From UBA9659 sp965208605 (GTDB lineage Bacteria; Pseudomonadota; Gammaproteobacteria; Pseudomonadales; Azotimanducaceae), in assembly GCA_965208605.1 (NCBI GenBank), contig OZ242345.1, positions 1,240,001 to 1,304,000 on the forward strand: a DNA stretch of 64,000 nt. Direction: 5' to 3'. The translations under genes and the position numbers were made by a program. Every line of letters starts with the position of its first letter. Position 1 is the stretch's first letter. Of this stretch, positions 32,076-39,623 are shown piece after piece. Under the pieces are notes generated by a model that worked only from the letters and a program-made list of their open reading frames with translations, did not search any database and was not told the DNA's origin.

Positions 32076-33248
32076 TTATTTTGTCTTGCCAGGCGACGGT
32101 TGCTGATCCAGTATATAAGTCATGAAACTGGGGATACCCGGTTCATATAAATCCGACTCCAGTGATTCCCAAATAAAATCATTATCTATAAACGTTTGTT
32201 GACGCTCAACAGCTGATTGTGTGTTCAATGAATCAACCGATAAATTGTCTGTAATGATTTCCATAATCGCATCATCTGTCATTGCTTTTGTATCTTGAAA
32301 TGCTTGTGCAATAGCAACAGTCGTTGACCGCAACCCAAGTTTCTTTAATTTGTCTCTACGTTTCGAATAAAATTTCTTTTTTATAATGGTAATATTTGGT
32401 TTTACAACCGCAACCTGTTCATCAGTTATGCATGGCGCATTTTCTTTGTTTGCTTCCATCCAAAGAGATTTACCCCATACTTGTAAAAAGTATGGATAGC
32501 ATTGACTATCCTCAACTATGATGGACAAAGCGTCATCCGTTATTTGTATGCCATGTTCCTCTAACGGTTTACTTATCGCATCCGCTGAAGCATGTTCATC
32601 CAATCTCCCAAGACCAATCATTTCGGAACGTTCAACAAAGGTGGCGTTTACTCCCGATAGGAAATTGTGCAACCCGGGAGTGCCCGCCAACACCAACATA
32701 AAAGGAGCTTCAGGACTAATTATTTGATGGAGATTTAATAAATTATTACACAGATCTGCGTCCATTTTATGTGCTTCATCCATTAACAATATTAATGGTT
32801 GTTTTTTACACTGATCAATTAAAACCTTTTGAAAAGTTTGTTTAAATAAATCCTTTGCTTTCCAAGTAGCACTAGCAGCCAATACTTCGAAATTAAAGCC
32901 AGCCGTCACATCTTCAGGGGTCAATTTACTTTTCAGAGTTTCAGGAGGCATCAAACACTTCCATAAATCAGATGGCGATTCTAATTCATCAGGGGTCACC
33001 CAAACCAAACGTATTGAATCATCCTTTTCAACGCCATCCTCAACTTCATTTTTAAACCAACGCAACAACACTGTTTTGCCCATCCCTCGCGGGCCATACA
33101 AAACTGTTGCGGCCGGAGGTGATGTACCGGCAGACATGTCGGTAAAATTATATCTAAACAGGTCTTGCTCATCCGCTCGGCCGGCCAGATAAGGCGGAAG
33201 GTGTCCAGAGCCCGGTTTGAATGGATTTGAAAATTTTGTAGGTTTCAT
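32076..33248 (-). CDS. AAA ATPase of unknown function, copy 2
   Basis: A 390-residue close paralogue of the gene at 28542-29705: the first 28 residues are identical and most of the rest aligns without gaps, including Walker A GPRGMGKT (52-59) and Walker B LILLMDEAH (152-160). Differences cluster in the last third (DFYDERSDKID against KFYSKRRDKLK), which could reflect a different partner. It is AT-rich. The upstream regions are also similar (AATATCCGC, then TTGATAAACTTAAAG). Function unknown. Confidence 0.8.
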   Translation of the reverse strand: MKPTKFSNPFKPGSGHLPPYLAGRADEQDLFRYNFTDMSAGTSPPAATVLYGPRGMGKTVLLRWFKNEVEDGVEKDDSIRLVWVTPDELESPSDLWKCLMPPETLKSKLTPEDVTAGFNFEVLAASATWKAKDLFKQTFQKVLIDQCKKQPLILLMDEAHKMDADLCNNLLNLHQIISPEAPFMLVLAGTPGLHNFLSGVNATFVERSEMIGLGRLDEHASADAISKPLEEHGIQITDDALSIIVEDSQCYPYFLQVWGKSLWMEANKENAPCITDEQVAVVKPNITIIKKKFYSKRRDKLKKLGLRSTTVAIAQAFQDTKAMTDDAIMEIITDNLSVDSLNTQSAVERQQTFIDNDFIWESLESDLYEPGIPSFMTYILDQQPSPGKTK

Positions 33249-33257
33249 ATTAGATTT

Positions 33258-33276
33258 CTCAGTTTTTCAAACTGAG
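33258..33276. promoter_or_regulatory. Inverted repeat upstream of AAA copy 2
   Basis: CTCAGTTTTTCAAACTGAG has perfect 8-bp arms (CTCAGTTT/AAACTGAG) and a 3-bp centre, 10 bp before the ATG. It could be a protein-binding site or an mRNA hairpin near the ribosome site. Copy 1 has only a degenerate form at the same place. Confidence 0.4.
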
Positions 33277-33389
33277 CTCCGCAACTTTAAGTTTATCAAC
33301 TTTTCTGCGGATATTGTTAGCATAATGTTTCTTGATTTTGTCAACTTTCCTTGATGATTCCCTTATGAATTCAGCGGCGCTAGCCGCTG

Positions 33390-33432
33390 GTCTAATGGCT
33401 GGATTCCCGGGCAAGCCCGAGAATGGCGGGGG
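33390..33432. repeat. Dispersed repeat forming the 3' end of heme A synthase
   Basis: A short-core copy (GGATTCCCGGGCAAGCCCGA then GAATGGCGGGG) overlaps the last ~12 codons and stop of the gene. Confidence 0.75.
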
Positions 33433-34450
33433 GACGGGTCATGTATAGCAGATAGGTTACAATCAGCACCATCAGAGTGCCGAAGAACTGGTGCAAACTA
33501 GCCAGCAGAATCGGCACCTGATACACCAATGTCAGGATACCCAAAAGAAATTGCACCAGAGTAATCGCCAGCAGACTGAGACCTGGTTTGACCAGAAGGC
33601 CATGCCGCATGCTCCAGAGGGCAAGCCAGAGAACCGTCGCTACCAGCAATGCACCCAACCAGCGATGTACAAACTGGAGCATGACGCCGTTTTCCACCAG
33701 GTTCATCCAGGCAGGCGTCATCATCAAGGCAGCATCCGCCAGCCATTGACCATGCATGAGTGGATAGGTATTGAATCCATGGCCGGCTTTTAATCCGGCG
33801 GCGAAGGCACCGACAAGAATTTGCAAGCTCAGCAGAGCCACCACTAGCAACACCAACCCGGAGAAATATCCCCTTATGGGTCTTCGTTGTTGCGCGAGCC
33901 CGTGTATATCAAAGATTAACCATAAAAGATAAGCCATGATAAATAAGGCAAGTAGCAGGTGTAACGCCAACCGATAATGGCTCACCGCCGGTATATCCAC
34001 CAAGCCACTCTTGACCATATACCAACCCACCAATCCTTGTATGCCTCCCAGGACAAAAGCGAAGCACAATCTTGGCAGCCAGCGCCGTGGAATCCGCCTT
34101 TTGATAAGCAATACCACAAAAGGAATCAGGAAAATAACGCCCAGGATTCTGCCAAGAAGCCTATGCCCATACTCCCAATAGTAGATGGATTTGAATGTCT
34201 CAAGGCTCATTCCCTGATTAATCTTTTGATACTCGGGATAGGCTTGGTAGGCTTCAAAAACGTCTTGCCAGTCGGCATCCCCCAGTGGCGGTATAACCCC
34301 CATCACCGGTTGCCAGGCAACCATTGACAAGCCGCTGTGCGTGAGGCGGGTGATGCCACCGACGACAAGTACCACATAAACCGTTGCGCAGACTAGGCTC
34401 AGCCAATACACCAGTATCCGATTCTGTGATTTAAGAGGCTGCGGGGGCAT
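33392..34450 (-). CDS. ctaA: Heme A synthase (CtaA/Cox15)
   Basis: It oxidises the C8 methyl of heme O to a formyl group, giving heme A for cytochrome oxidase. The 352-residue, eight-helix membrane protein has GGITRLTHSGLSMVAWQPV, the EYGHRLLGR motif and the paired histidines expected as heme ligands (SHYRLALHL, QFVHRWLGA, ASLHQFFGT), the alphaproteobacterial/mitochondrial Cox15-like form. The last residues PAILGLARESSH are encoded by a copy of the dispersed repeat (33390-33432), so the gene end has been reshaped by it. No oxidase genes are in the window. Confidence 0.92.
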   Translation of the reverse strand: MPPQPLKSQNRILVYWLSLVCATVYVVLVVGGITRLTHSGLSMVAWQPVMGVIPPLGDADWQDVFEAYQAYPEYQKINQGMSLETFKSIYYWEYGHRLLGRILGVIFLIPFVVLLIKRRIPRRWLPRLCFAFVLGGIQGLVGWYMVKSGLVDIPAVSHYRLALHLLLALFIMAYLLWLIFDIHGLAQQRRPIRGYFSGLVLLVVALLSLQILVGAFAAGLKAGHGFNTYPLMHGQWLADAALMMTPAWMNLVENGVMLQFVHRWLGALLVATVLWLALWSMRHGLLVKPGLSLLAITLVQFLLGILTLVYQVPILLASLHQFFGTLMVLIVTYLLYMTRPPAILGLARESSH

Positions 34451-34529
34451 TAAAGACTTCCTGTTAAGTAGTGTATCGGCTCAGCAATTTGATGACCAAG
34501 ACAAGAGCTTAACATCACCGCTATACATG

Positions 34530-34670
34530 GCCGTCATTCTTGTATGTGTTCACTGATTCAATGACTGGGTTTCCCCCAAACCCCGTCATTCTCGTCACCC
34601 CCGTCATCACACGCCGAAGGCGGGGACGACTGGGGGGGGGGGGCGGGAATCCAGAGGAACAAAGGCGAAG
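34530..34670. repeat. Dispersed repeats with a G12 tract upstream of the 78-residue gene
   Basis: The gap 34451-34734 has one copy with CGTCATTCTTGTATGTG and CAATGACTGGG and another whose palindromic core is interrupted by G12 at 34632-34643, ending GGGAATCCAGAGGAAC. The G run lies where other copies have GACTGGGGTGACGGG. No gene is seen. Confidence 0.75.
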
Positions 34671-34734
34671 CACCTTTTCATGCCTCGTGTAGCCGTATTT
34701 CTCGTTTTGTGTCAGAATAGGTGCGATTTCACTC

Positions 34735-34763
34735 TTGATACTTTACAATACATTCGTTAGTAT
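34735..34763 (+). promoter_or_regulatory. Candidate sigma-70 promoter of the small hypothetical gene
   Basis: TTGATA at 34735-34740 and TAGTAT at 34758-34763 are separated by 17 bp, with about 37 bp to the ATG at 34801. Confidence 0.45.
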
Positions 34764-34800
34764 TTTCTCGTGCAAACACATCAAAAAAGGGGATGACGTA

Positions 34801-35037
34801 ATGTCCAACAAGAAGCAAATTGCCAAGGCAACCCCTCATCAAGACTTCCGTGTACTGGAGGACATTCCCCACCGGACATTTTTTGATGCTTTTGATGATG
34901 TCTTCACCCCACCAGAAGATTTGTCCCTCTATCAACCAGACCACAGTATTCCGGGACATGTCCGAGATGCGCAACGCATCCGTGAATATTTTCGCAAAGC
35001 GGTGGGTGCAGAGAAACAAAAACAAAAGAATCGCTAG
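34801..35037 (+). CDS. Hypothetical protein, 78 residues
   Basis: Not recognised. The start ATG 34801 is preceded by AAAAGGGGATG at 34786-34796 and a promoter-like pair. The product is hydrophilic, with an acidic middle (FFDAFDDVFTPPEDL) and a basic end (GAEKQKQKNR), and has no membrane helix. It lies 20 bp before a DUF2335 membrane protein gene on the same strand; the two probably form one transcript. The composition and pairing are compatible with a small two-gene module such as toxin-antitoxin, but nothing in the sequence proves it. Confidence 0.6.
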   Translation: MSNKKQIAKATPHQDFRVLEDIPHRTFFDAFDDVFTPPEDLSLYQPDHSIPGHVRDAQRIREYFRKAVGAEKQKQKNR

Positions 35038-35057
35038 ACAAGCACCGGTTAGATTGC

Positions 35058-35543
35058 ATGGGTAAAAAAAGTAAGCACCCCAAGCCACCCCAAGCCGTAG
35101 CAAGTCAAAACTCATCGGTGCCAGACAAGCTCCCTCAAGAAGTGATGGAAGTTATCAATCAGCTTCCTAGCGAACAGCGCACACAAATAACGCAATTGCT
35201 AATTCATCAACATACGATTGAAGAAACGTTTAGCGGGCCCTTACCTCGCCCCGATGATTTTGCCAGATATGATGAGATTGTACCGGGCGCAGCAGATCGC
35301 ATCCTGACGATGGCGGAAAAGCAACAAAAAATGCACGGGGATGCCGAGGACAAAGCGTTTGCCAACGACAAGAGACGGATTTACCTTTCCGCTTTACTAG
35401 GCATCTCCTTGATGATCTTGGCTGGCTTTGTGACCTGGCTAGGCAGTGCCATTATCGCCTTGCCAATTGGGCTTGCTGGGGTGTTGAGTATATTCACTCG
35501 ACGATTTTTTGATTGGCTAGGTTCACGTACACCACCTAAATAA
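35058..35543 (+). CDS. DUF2335 membrane protein
   Basis: A 161-residue protein with the family signature FSGPLPRPDDFARYDEIVPG and AADRILTMAEKQQKMHG, followed by two membrane helices (about 107-126 and 130-147) and a basic tail. DUF2335 (PF10097) proteins are of unknown function and are found patchily in bacteria, often in accessory DNA. The basic proline-rich N-terminus (KKSKHPKPPQA) is likely cytoplasmic. Confidence 0.8.
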   Translation: MGKKSKHPKPPQAVASQNSSVPDKLPQEVMEVINQLPSEQRTQITQLLIHQHTIEETFSGPLPRPDDFARYDEIVPGAADRILTMAEKQQKMHGDAEDKAFANDKRRIYLSALLGISLMILAGFVTWLGSAIIALPIGLAGVLSIFTRRFFDWLGSRTPPK

Positions 35544-35608
35544 TAGCCACTTATCCCCGAGCCTGAGGGCTGGTATCATCCCGCCCATAATGGAAACGGT
35601 ATAAAAAC

Positions 35609-35947
35609 ATGTCTGAGTGTCTATTCTGCAGAATTGTTAGCGGGGAACTGCCCGCAGACAAGGTGTACGAGGACGACCTGATTCTAGCCTTCAGGGACAT
35701 CCAGCCCGTGGTGCCGGTGCATCTTCTCATCGTCCCCAAAGTACACATGACTACCCTCAATGACGCCACTCTGGATGAACAGTTGCTCTTGGGACACATG
35801 CTCCTGACTGCCAGAGACCTGGCAGCAAAAGAAGGGGTCAGCGAATCAGGTTATCGGCTCAGCCTGAACTGCAATCAAGAAGGCGGTCAAACTGTCTATC
35901 ATCTACATATACACCTGCTCGCTGGGCAGCAACTCACTCACCTATAA
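35609..35947 (+). CDS. HIT family nucleotide hydrolase (HINT-like)
   Basis: A 112-residue histidine-triad protein that probably hydrolyses adenosine phosphoramidates or similar nucleotides. The triad is HLHIHLL at 98-104; the N-terminus CLFCRIVSGELPADKVYEDD is typical of the HINT branch, as is LIVPKVH. It is 13 bp upstream of coq7 and probably co-transcribed. Confidence 0.92.
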   Translation: MSECLFCRIVSGELPADKVYEDDLILAFRDIQPVVPVHLLIVPKVHMTTLNDATLDEQLLLGHMLLTARDLAAKEGVSESGYRLSLNCNQEGGQTVYHLHIHLLAGQQLTHL

Positions 35948-35960
35948 TAATGCGCTTGCT

Positions 35961-36599
35961 ATGACACAGACTAGCGGAGCAGACAGCTTTATTGCTCAAG
36001 TTGACCGGGTGCTGCGTGCCGTTACCGGCAACATAGGGCAGACGCCGCGCCCCAGCCCATCAACACCTGGGCAAACCGACAAGTTGTCCGAAGCAGAGCG
36101 GCTGAAGTCCGGTCGGATGATGCGCGTCAACCACTGTGGCGAGGTCTGCGCCCAGGCGCTATATCTGGGTCAATCAGTCGCCAGCAGGAACCAGCAGACC
36201 GTCCTGGCAATGACCCAGGCCGCCGAAGAAGAGATTGATCATTTGTCTTGGTGTGAGAGTCGGTTGGCGGAACTAGACACACCGGTGAGTCGCCTTAATC
36301 CGCTTTTCTTTGCCGCTAGCTTCTCTGCTGGCGTGGCTGCCGCGCTCATCGGAGATAAGTTTAATCTTGGTTTTCTTGCCGCAACAGAGGAAGAGGTAGT
36401 CACACACCTGGAAGAACATATCGCCGAGGTCCCCGAGAATGACCATCGCACCCGTGCCATTCTTGACCAGATGAAAGACGATGAAAACGCCCATAGAACG
36501 CAAGCGCTCAATCAGGGCGGGCTCGACTTCCCCCGGGGTATGAAGCGGCTGATGACGCTTGCCAGCCGGGTGATGACCCGGACGACCTATTGGGTCTGA
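35961..36599 (+). CDS. coq7: 2-nonaprenyl-3-methyl-6-methoxy-1,4-benzoquinol hydroxylase Coq7
   Basis: A di-iron monooxygenase of the C6 hydroxylation step in ubiquinone synthesis. The 212-residue protein has the iron-ligand motifs NHCGEVCAQALY (E61), EEEIDHL (E91, H94), EEEVVTHLEEH and DDENAHRTQA. The proline/serine-rich stretch at about 28-40 is a normal variable region. Its end overlaps the convergent VOC gene by 13 bp. Confidence 0.95.
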   Translation: MTQTSGADSFIAQVDRVLRAVTGNIGQTPRPSPSTPGQTDKLSEAERLKSGRMMRVNHCGEVCAQALYLGQSVASRNQQTVLAMTQAAEEEIDHLSWCESRLAELDTPVSRLNPLFFAASFSAGVAAALIGDKFNLGFLAATEEEVVTHLEEHIAEVPENDHRTRAILDQMKDDENAHRTQALNQGGLDFPRGMKRLMTLASRVMTRTTYWV

Positions 36600-37003
36600 G
36601 TATCGGATTGGGCAATCGGCGGGTGATAAATCATCTGGACACTGGTGCCCGCAGGGTCCTTACAATAAAAACTCCTCGCACCGTCTCTATGAGTTTTTGG
36701 TCTGCTGAGAATTTCCACCTGGCTAGCCTCCAAAAACTCACACCAAACATCTACCTCGCCTATCTCGTTAATAAAAAAACCTATGTGGTCAAGTTGTCCC
36801 TGGACCGGCTGCTTTGATACCCGATGTAGCGCCAGGTTGTCATTACCGCTGGTCAGATACACATTGTCTTCATCCGGGCGCCACTCCACTGTCATGCCTA
36901 ATAAGTCCTTGTAAAAAGCCTCGGTCGCTTCAAAACTTTCCACAAAGAGCGCGACATGCCTGAGTCCACCTGTCTTGCCCGGTCTATTCATCTTGCTCAT
37001 CAT
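36587..37003 (-). CDS. Glyoxalase/VOC-family protein
   Basis: A 138-residue single-domain vicinal-oxygen-chelate protein. LRHVALFVESFEATEAFYKDLLGM at the start, DHIGFFINEI in the middle and FYCKDPAGTSVQMIYHP at the end show the two beta-alpha-beta-beta-beta modules. The metal positions appear to be histidine-19-like, H75-like and E/Q-like, but the substrate is unknown. ATG 37003 is chosen over ATG 36991 because a G5 run precedes it; both lie inside the end of trpC, so the gene is coupled to the trp operon. Confidence 0.8.
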   Translation of the reverse strand: MMSKMNRPGKTGGLRHVALFVESFEATEAFYKDLLGMTVEWRPDEDNVYLTSGNDNLALHRVSKQPVQGQLDHIGFFINEIGEVDVWCEFLEASQVEILSRPKTHRDGARSFYCKDPAGTSVQMIYHPPIAQSDTQTQ

Positions 37004-37919
37004 CGCCCCCAAACAACTGCTCCAGTGCCCTACCCGGATCTGCCTGACTCATAAAAGCCTCACCAATCAAGAAGCCATAAACACCCTTTGATTGCATCCG
37101 AGCAAGCTCCTGCCTCGTGTGGATTCCGCTTTCTGTAATCACCTGAATATCAGCAGGAATAAAAGGTAACAAATCCAACGTCACATTAAGGTCAACTGTA
37201 AAGTCATTGAGATTGCGATTGTTAATACCTAACATCTTGGGCGACAGGGTCAAGGCTTTATCCAGTTCCTGCCGATTGTGCACTTCCACCAGCACATCCA
37301 TCCCGAGCCGCACCGCCAGAATGTAATAGTCATGCAGTTCCTGTATATCAAGGATACTGGCTATCAGCAAAATACAATCGGCACCTATAGCCCTTGCCTC
37401 GTACACCTGATAGGCGTCAATGACAAAATCCTTGCGTAACACCGGGAGGGACACCTGGCTCCTTGCCATCTGCAAAGCTGCATCGCTACCTTGGAAAAAA
37501 CTTTCATCCGTCAGCACGGACAGACAGGTCGCACCGGCCCGTTCATAACTGCGGGCAATTTGTGCCGGGTCACAGGTCGCACAGATAACACCCTGGGAAG
37601 GTGATGCCTTTTTGATTTCCGCAATCACTGCTACTTGCCGGGCGGCAAGCGGTGTAGCCCTGGCCTCAGGAGCCCTGGCCTCAGGAGCCCTGGTCTCAGG
37701 AGCCCTGGTCTCAGGAAACCTAGTCTCGGGAAACCTGGTCGTAGCAATCCTGGTCGTAGCAACCCTGGTCGCAACCAACATAGCCGCAGCAAATCCTCTA
37801 GGGGGTGGCAAGCCTTCAATCTCTTCTTTGAGTTGATCGACCGGGCGCGCGGCACAGCGGGCTTTTACCTCCAGGTGTTTTTTGCGCACTATCCTGGACA
37901 GTATATCTAACTCAGCCAT
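36984..37919 (-). CDS. trpC: Indole-3-glycerol phosphate synthase TrpC with repeat insertion
   Basis: TrpC closes the indole ring in tryptophan synthesis. The 311-residue protein has the start LDILSRIVRKKHLEVKAR, AEIKKASPSQG, LRKDFVIDAYQVYEARAIGA, GINNRNLNDF, TESGI and FLIGEAFM, so all core active-site elements are present. It is about 40 residues longer than usual because eight 5-residue repeats (ATTR, PETRA, PEARA types; 37657-37776) sit in the loop between the N-terminal helix and the first barrel strand. It overlaps the VOC gene start and follows trpD closely. Codon phase is intact, so I expect a functional enzyme. Confidence 0.94.
   Translation of the reverse strand: MAELDILSRIVRKKHLEVKARCAARPVDQLKEEIEGLPPPRGFAAAMLVATRVATTRIATTRFPETRFPETRAPETRAPEARAPEARATPLAARQVAVIAEIKKASPSQGVICATCDPAQIARSYERAGATCLSVLTDESFFQGSDAALQMARSQVSLPVLRKDFVIDAYQVYEARAIGADCILLIASILDIQELHDYYILAVRLGMDVLVEVHNRQELDKALTLSPKMLGINNRNLNDFTVDLNVTLDLLPFIPADIQVITESGIHTRQELARMQSKGVYGFLIGEAFMSQADPGRALEQLFGGDDEQDE
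37657..37776. repeat. 8 x 15-bp in-frame tandem repeat in trpC
   Basis: Eight 15-bp units grade from GCCCTGGCCTCAGGA (first two identical) through GCCCTGGTCTCAGGA (two identical) to AACCTGGTCGTAGCA and ACCCTGGTCGCAACC. The gradient from identical to diverged units suggests growth at one end. Minus-strand product: VATTR, IATTR, FPETR, FPETR, APETR and so on. Confidence 0.95.
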
Positions 37920-37921
37920 GC

Positions 37922-37969
37922 CTATTCGGTACCACTTTCGGTACTACTTTCGGCACTACTTTCGGTACC
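37922..37969. repeat. 4 x 12-bp tandem repeat forming the trpD 3' end
   Basis: CTATTCGGTACC, ACTTTCGGTACT, ACTTTCGGCACT and ACTTTCGGTACC; the stop codon of trpD lies in the first unit. Confidence 0.9.
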
Positions 37970-38989
37970 GCTGGGTAGCGACCTGGTGAAGTCAACAAAT
38001 TCCTTCATCTTTTCTCTTGCCAAGCCCGAGCCTATCGCGTCTCTTGCCATTTCCACGCCCGCATCCAGGCTTTGCGCCTTGCCGGACACATAGATAGCAG
38101 CCCCAGCATTCAGCACGACTATATCCCGGGCGGCTGCCTGGCTACCATCAAGCGCAGCCTTCACCAGCGTCAGGCTGTCCTCGCGGTGATTGATACGGAG
38201 TGAGTCAAGAGATTGGCTGGGAATGGAAAATTGCTCAGGCTTGAGGGTGTATTCCGTGATGCCACCCTCCCGCAGTTCGACGACCTTCGTGGGCGCAGCG
38301 AGGCTGATTTCATCAAGCCCGTCCTCAGCGTGCACCACCATGACATGCTCAGCGCCTAGCTCCTGCAATACCTCGGCAATTTTGCGTAGCATTGAAGCAT
38401 CATAGATGCCCAACAACTGGCGCTTCGCACCCGCTGGATTCGTCAAGGGACCCAGGATGTTAAAAATTGTTCTGACGGTCATTTCTCGCCGGGGTCCTAT
38501 GGCATGTTTCATGGCACCGTGATGGCTTTGCGCAAACAGAAAGCCGACACCCACCGCGTTGATACACCGTCCGACCTGGTCGGGGGTCAGCATAATCCGG
38601 GCACCAGCGGCTTCCAGCAGGTCGGCACTGCCGACCTTGCTAGACATGGCCCGGTTGCCATGCTTGGCAACCCAGGCACCGGCGGCAGCGGCAACGAAGG
38701 CACTCGCGGTAGAGATATTGAACTTGTTGACACCGCTACCCCCCGTGCCACAGGTGTCCAGGAGTCCGTCCTTCTCGGTGACCACTGGGGTTGCCAGTTC
38801 CCGCATGACCTTCACCGCACCGGTAATTTCCTCAACCGTCTCGCCCTTCATCCGTAACCCCACCAGAAGACCGCCGATTTGCGACTGGGTCGCCTTGCCG
38901 GTCATCACCAGGCGCATGACCTGAGTCATTGCTTCTTGTGACAAGTCTTGATTGTCAATCACCTGACTAATGGCGGTCGGCATATCCAT
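37922..38989 (-). CDS. trpD: Anthranilate phosphoribosyltransferase TrpD
   Basis: TrpD joins anthranilate and PRPP. The protein has the glycine-rich DTCGTGGSGVNKFNISTA PRPP motif, KHGNRAMSSKVGSADLLEA and FNILGPLTNPAGA, all standard. ATG 38989 is chosen because AAAGGG lies about nine bases upstream; an open frame continues to 39082 inside trpG but is not conserved. It has a C-terminal serine/threonine/glutamate tail of repeats (SGTE, SSAE, SSTE, SGTE) encoded by 12-bp units. Preceded by trpG and followed by trpC, the usual pseudomonad-like trpGDC order. Confidence 0.94.
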   Translation of the reverse strand: MDMPTAISQVIDNQDLSQEAMTQVMRLVMTGKATQSQIGGLLVGLRMKGETVEEITGAVKVMRELATPVVTEKDGLLDTCGTGGSGVNKFNISTASAFVAAAAGAWVAKHGNRAMSSKVGSADLLEAAGARIMLTPDQVGRCINAVGVGFLFAQSHHGAMKHAIGPRREMTVRTIFNILGPLTNPAGAKRQLLGIYDASMLRKIAEVLQELGAEHVMVVHAEDGLDEISLAAPTKVVELREGGITEYTLKPEQFSIPSQSLDSLRINHREDSLTLVKAALDGSQAAARDIVVLNAGAAIYVSGKAQSLDAGVEMARDAIGSGLAREKMKEFVDFTRSLPSGTESSAESSTESGTE

Positions 38990-39032
38990 AGGGTGCATCC
39001 CTTTGTTTGGTTCTTGTTTGAGTTGTTTGAAC

Positions 39033-39623
39033 TCAGTGATTTCGACTTTGCTGGCAAAAATTTCTGAGGAGGTCATAGCCATGTTCGCTCAGAATGGATT
39101 CAGGATGAAACTGAACCCCCTCCATAGCTGCTTCTTTATGGCGGATGCCCATGATTGCCTCCTGACTCCCGTCATCTGCCAGGCTCCAGGCCGTGACTTC
39201 AAAACAAGGTGGCAACGTCTCTGGCTGAATGACGAGCGAATGATAGCGGGTGGCGGTGAACGGGTTGCTCAAGCCCTTAAAAATCCCCTCACCTCGGTGA
39301 TGTATTGCCGAAGTCTTGCCGTGCATGACCTGCGGCGCGCGGACAATACGCGCCCCAAAAGCCTTGCCTATTGATTGATGCCCCAGGCAGACACCCAGGA
39401 TAGGTAATTGCTGCGCACAGTGTTGAATAAGTTCAACGGAAATCCCGGCTTGCTCGGGTCCGCAGGGTCCAGGGGAAATCACAATGGCTTGGGGAGCCAG
39501 CACTTGTACATCCTCTATATTGAGCTCGTCATTACGCCGCACGACGAGTTCTTCACCGAGTTCACCCAGATACTGGACGATGTTGTAGGTGAAGGAATCA
39601 TAGTTGTCGATCATCAAAATCAT
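39033..39623 (-). CDS. trpG: Anthranilate synthase glutaminase component TrpG
   Basis: This class I glutamine amidotransferase feeds ammonia to TrpE. The 196-residue protein has IDNYDSFTYNIVQYL, the nucleophile in GVCLGHQ, and QFHPESILSEHG with the His-Glu pair. The start overlaps the trpE stop by four bases. Enzymes of this group may also serve PabB in folate synthesis; that cannot be decided here. Confidence 0.95.
   Translation of the reverse strand: MILMIDNYDSFTYNIVQYLGELGEELVVRRNDELNIEDVQVLAPQAIVISPGPCGPEQAGISVELIQHCAQQLPILGVCLGHQSIGKAFGARIVRAPQVMHGKTSAIHHRGEGIFKGLSNPFTATRYHSLVIQPETLPPCFEVTAWSLADDGSQEAIMGIRHKEAAMEGVQFHPESILSEHGYDLLRNFCQQSRNH

Noticed and set aside
34632..34643. G12 tract as a phase-variation switch
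   Set aside because: It lies within a copy of the dispersed repeat in an intergenic gap, more than 90 bp before the next promoter-like site; no gene frame crosses it.
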